From Ochotona curzoniae (Eukaryota > Chordata > Mammalia > Lagomorpha > Ochotonidae), in NCBI RefSeq assembly GCF_017591425.1, contig NW_024464918.1, positions 12,336,001 to 12,400,000 of the forward strand: a DNA stretch of 64,000 bases, read 5' to 3'. This document shows positions 62,518-64,000 of this stretch, piece after piece. A program made the translations under genes and the position numbers. How positions within the stretch are numbered: position 1 is the stretch's first letter; each line of letters begins with the position of its first letter. The notes beneath the pieces were generated by a model. The model was not told the DNA's origin. It was given only the letters and a program-made list of their open reading frames with translations, and ran no database searches.

Positions 62518-64000
62518 GTGAGTGGCCCTGCAGCAACACCCCCTGCTGCCCCCGCAGGTCTTGCAGGTCCTGGCCCTGGGGACAGCACAGAGAATGAGTC
62601 AGGCTGACCTGCATGTTTGGATGTAGAAACTGTTTTAATAGCTCTGTGATCTTGGGTGAACAACTTAATTCTCTGGGCTTTAGTTTCCTTAAGAGAAAAA
62701 GGGATGATAGTTTATTTTCATGAAAATGTAAGAAAGGGTGATACTGTATGAGAACTATTGGACAAATAGCAGGCAGCAGGAGGGGTTATGAGCAGGAACT
62801 CAGGACTCAGATATACTGTTTCCACTGTAATATTTCCATATGTGGAAATATCTGCCAAACTTCCATTTTACCATGTGTAAAGTGGAGGCAGTAATGGTAT
62901 GTTTTTATACATGTGGGATGCTTAAGCTGTGGAATTGTACATTTTGTGGGGAGAATGCATAGTTTTCCAAACCATTCTGCATCAGATTTGTCCAATGGTT
63001 CCATCTACAGATGACACTAAGAAAATGGGGCCTGAATTGATTAACTCAATTCAAGGGTCCTATTTGGGTGGCAGGAATGCATTTGTTTGTGCCCTCATGC
63101 CTGCCTTACAGCAAGCTGGAGTCAGGAGCTGGACATCCAGCCTAGGCCCTCCTGCAGAGGATGTTGGGCATCTGAAATGGTATGCTAAGCAGTAGCAGAA
63201 ATACGCAACCCCCCCCGGCTTTATTTTTTGGTTATTAGGAAACAGATTTGAATATATATGATCTTAGGCTTCCTCTCTGGACAGCTGCTCCCAAGGCAGA
63301 GCTGTACCCCAGGGCTTGGATGGGGGGAGGTAAAGGTGTGTAACTAATGTAAGACTTCTACGCCAGAACTGAATATCTTGGCAGCAGCACATCTCCTTGC
63401 TGAAAGTTCTTGCAGGTGTTGTTGGTGTTGTTGTGTGAGTGACGCATCTCTGGTTAGCTTTCTCTGAGTCCCAGTTTGTTCATCAACAAGAACAGGGAGG
63501 CAATCCTCCATATGTCTATTAACGTACTGTGTGCCTTGGAAATGGTGTTGTGTTGCAAAGACGGTGTTGGGGTGAGAAACAGAGTGGTGTCTGTGTTGTT
63601 AGAACAATCCATGGTTAATGATGGTTACAGAGTATTACTGTCTTAAGGAAATATAGGAATGAGTTATGCACTCTAGTTCTATATAATGCCCAAGAGCCTC
63701 CAAATATCATCTGATTCTTGTTTGTGTAAAACCCAGGGTAATAATAGAGAAACACAGCAGTTAAGGGTGCCTACAACGTAGCATTTTATTTATTAGTTGA
63801 GTTTCTTGCTGTCCCGGTTTGTCCCGGTTTGCCATTCCAGCCATGCGAGTCACCCTAGCTGAGGAGTGAGACAGTCTGTCAAAGTTCAATGTATCTAAGT
63901 AAACAGTATGACAAATAATAACGTAAATTCAATCAAGTGGATGGTAATATTCTCTCAGCAAGTCTATGGGAACAAGTCAGTCTAGTTGACTAGACACGCA
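62518..64000 (+). other. Start of the next ATP10B intron
   Basis: It holds a MIR (about 62610-62770) and unnamed intron sequence. A GTCCCGGTTT direct repeat lies at about 63813-63830. I see no exon before the window end. Confidence 0.8.
62610..62770 (+). repeat. MIR SINE remnant
   Basis: The stretch 'gctctgtgatcttgggtgaacaacttaattctctgggctttagtttccttaagagaaaaagggatgatag' is the MIR core ('ctgtgtgaccttgggcaagttacttaacctctctgtgcctcagtttcctcatctgtaaaatggggat'). Confidence 0.85.

Larger units (their letters stand above)
57453..60968 (+). other. Intron of 3.5 kb
   Basis: It holds an L2 (about 58130-58400), a MIR (about 59985-60165) and a lagomorph L1 3' UTR in antisense (about 60190-60830). 58460-59960 shows only AT-rich, unnamed intron sequence. 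Confidence 0.87.

Noticed and set aside
1..64000. CRISPR arrays, operons, phage or bacterial mobile systems
   Set aside because: All coding sequence is in spliced exons and all mobile elements are mammalian; there is no regular spacer array and no polycistronic gene order.

Overview
The window is nuclear DNA from a placental mammal. Its coding content is spread over short exons with GT/AG borders, and the rest is intron with ancient MIR and L2 repeats. Lagomorph-specific repeats narrow the source. Many copies of a tRNA-derived C-type SINE (CSINE) are present, together with a rabbit/pika-type L1 3' end. The young CSINE copies have a B-box region and body that look more like pika (Ochotona) than rabbit to me; that last step is inference.

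The only gene I can support is ATP10B, a P4-ATPase lipid flippase, on the + strand. Fifteen coding exons (the first one partial) were placed at 1-77, 18804-18889, 21459-21565, 24824-24955, 27990-28117, 30411-30663, 31663-31901, 42632-42823, 44116-44716, 47676-47785, 50263-50389, 53172-53356, 57131-57452, 60969-61045 and 62392-62517. Reading phases agree across all 14 junctions and give 920 uninterrupted codons. They run from the DGET motif of the actuator domain, through membrane segments 3 and 4, the phosphorylated DKTGT aspartate, the nucleotide-binding domain and the GDGAND motif, to the start of membrane segment 5. The 5' exons (N-terminus, TM1-2) and 3' exons (TM5-10, C-terminal tail) lie outside the window.

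Layout: 78-18803 is one long intron full of SINEs, MIRs, an L1 3' end and an inverted duplication. From 18.8 to 31.9 kb lie six compact exons. From 31.9 to 42.6 kb is a 10.7-kb intron with a solo endogenous retroviral LTR that still has its 6-bp target duplication. From 42.6 to 62.5 kb lie the eight exons of the N and P domains. From 62.5 to 64 kb is the start of the next intron.

I found no operon, CRISPR array, RNA gene or undescribed system. The most interesting items are structural: the solo LTR with a perfect terminal hairpin, an inverted duplication in the first intron, close opposite-orientation SINE pairs near exons, and a CT microsatellite serving as the polypyrimidine tract of the 18804 exon. 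Positions in the evidence text called 'residue n' count from the first complete codon in the window (base 3). Repeat and family names come from recognition of the sequence, not from a database search.
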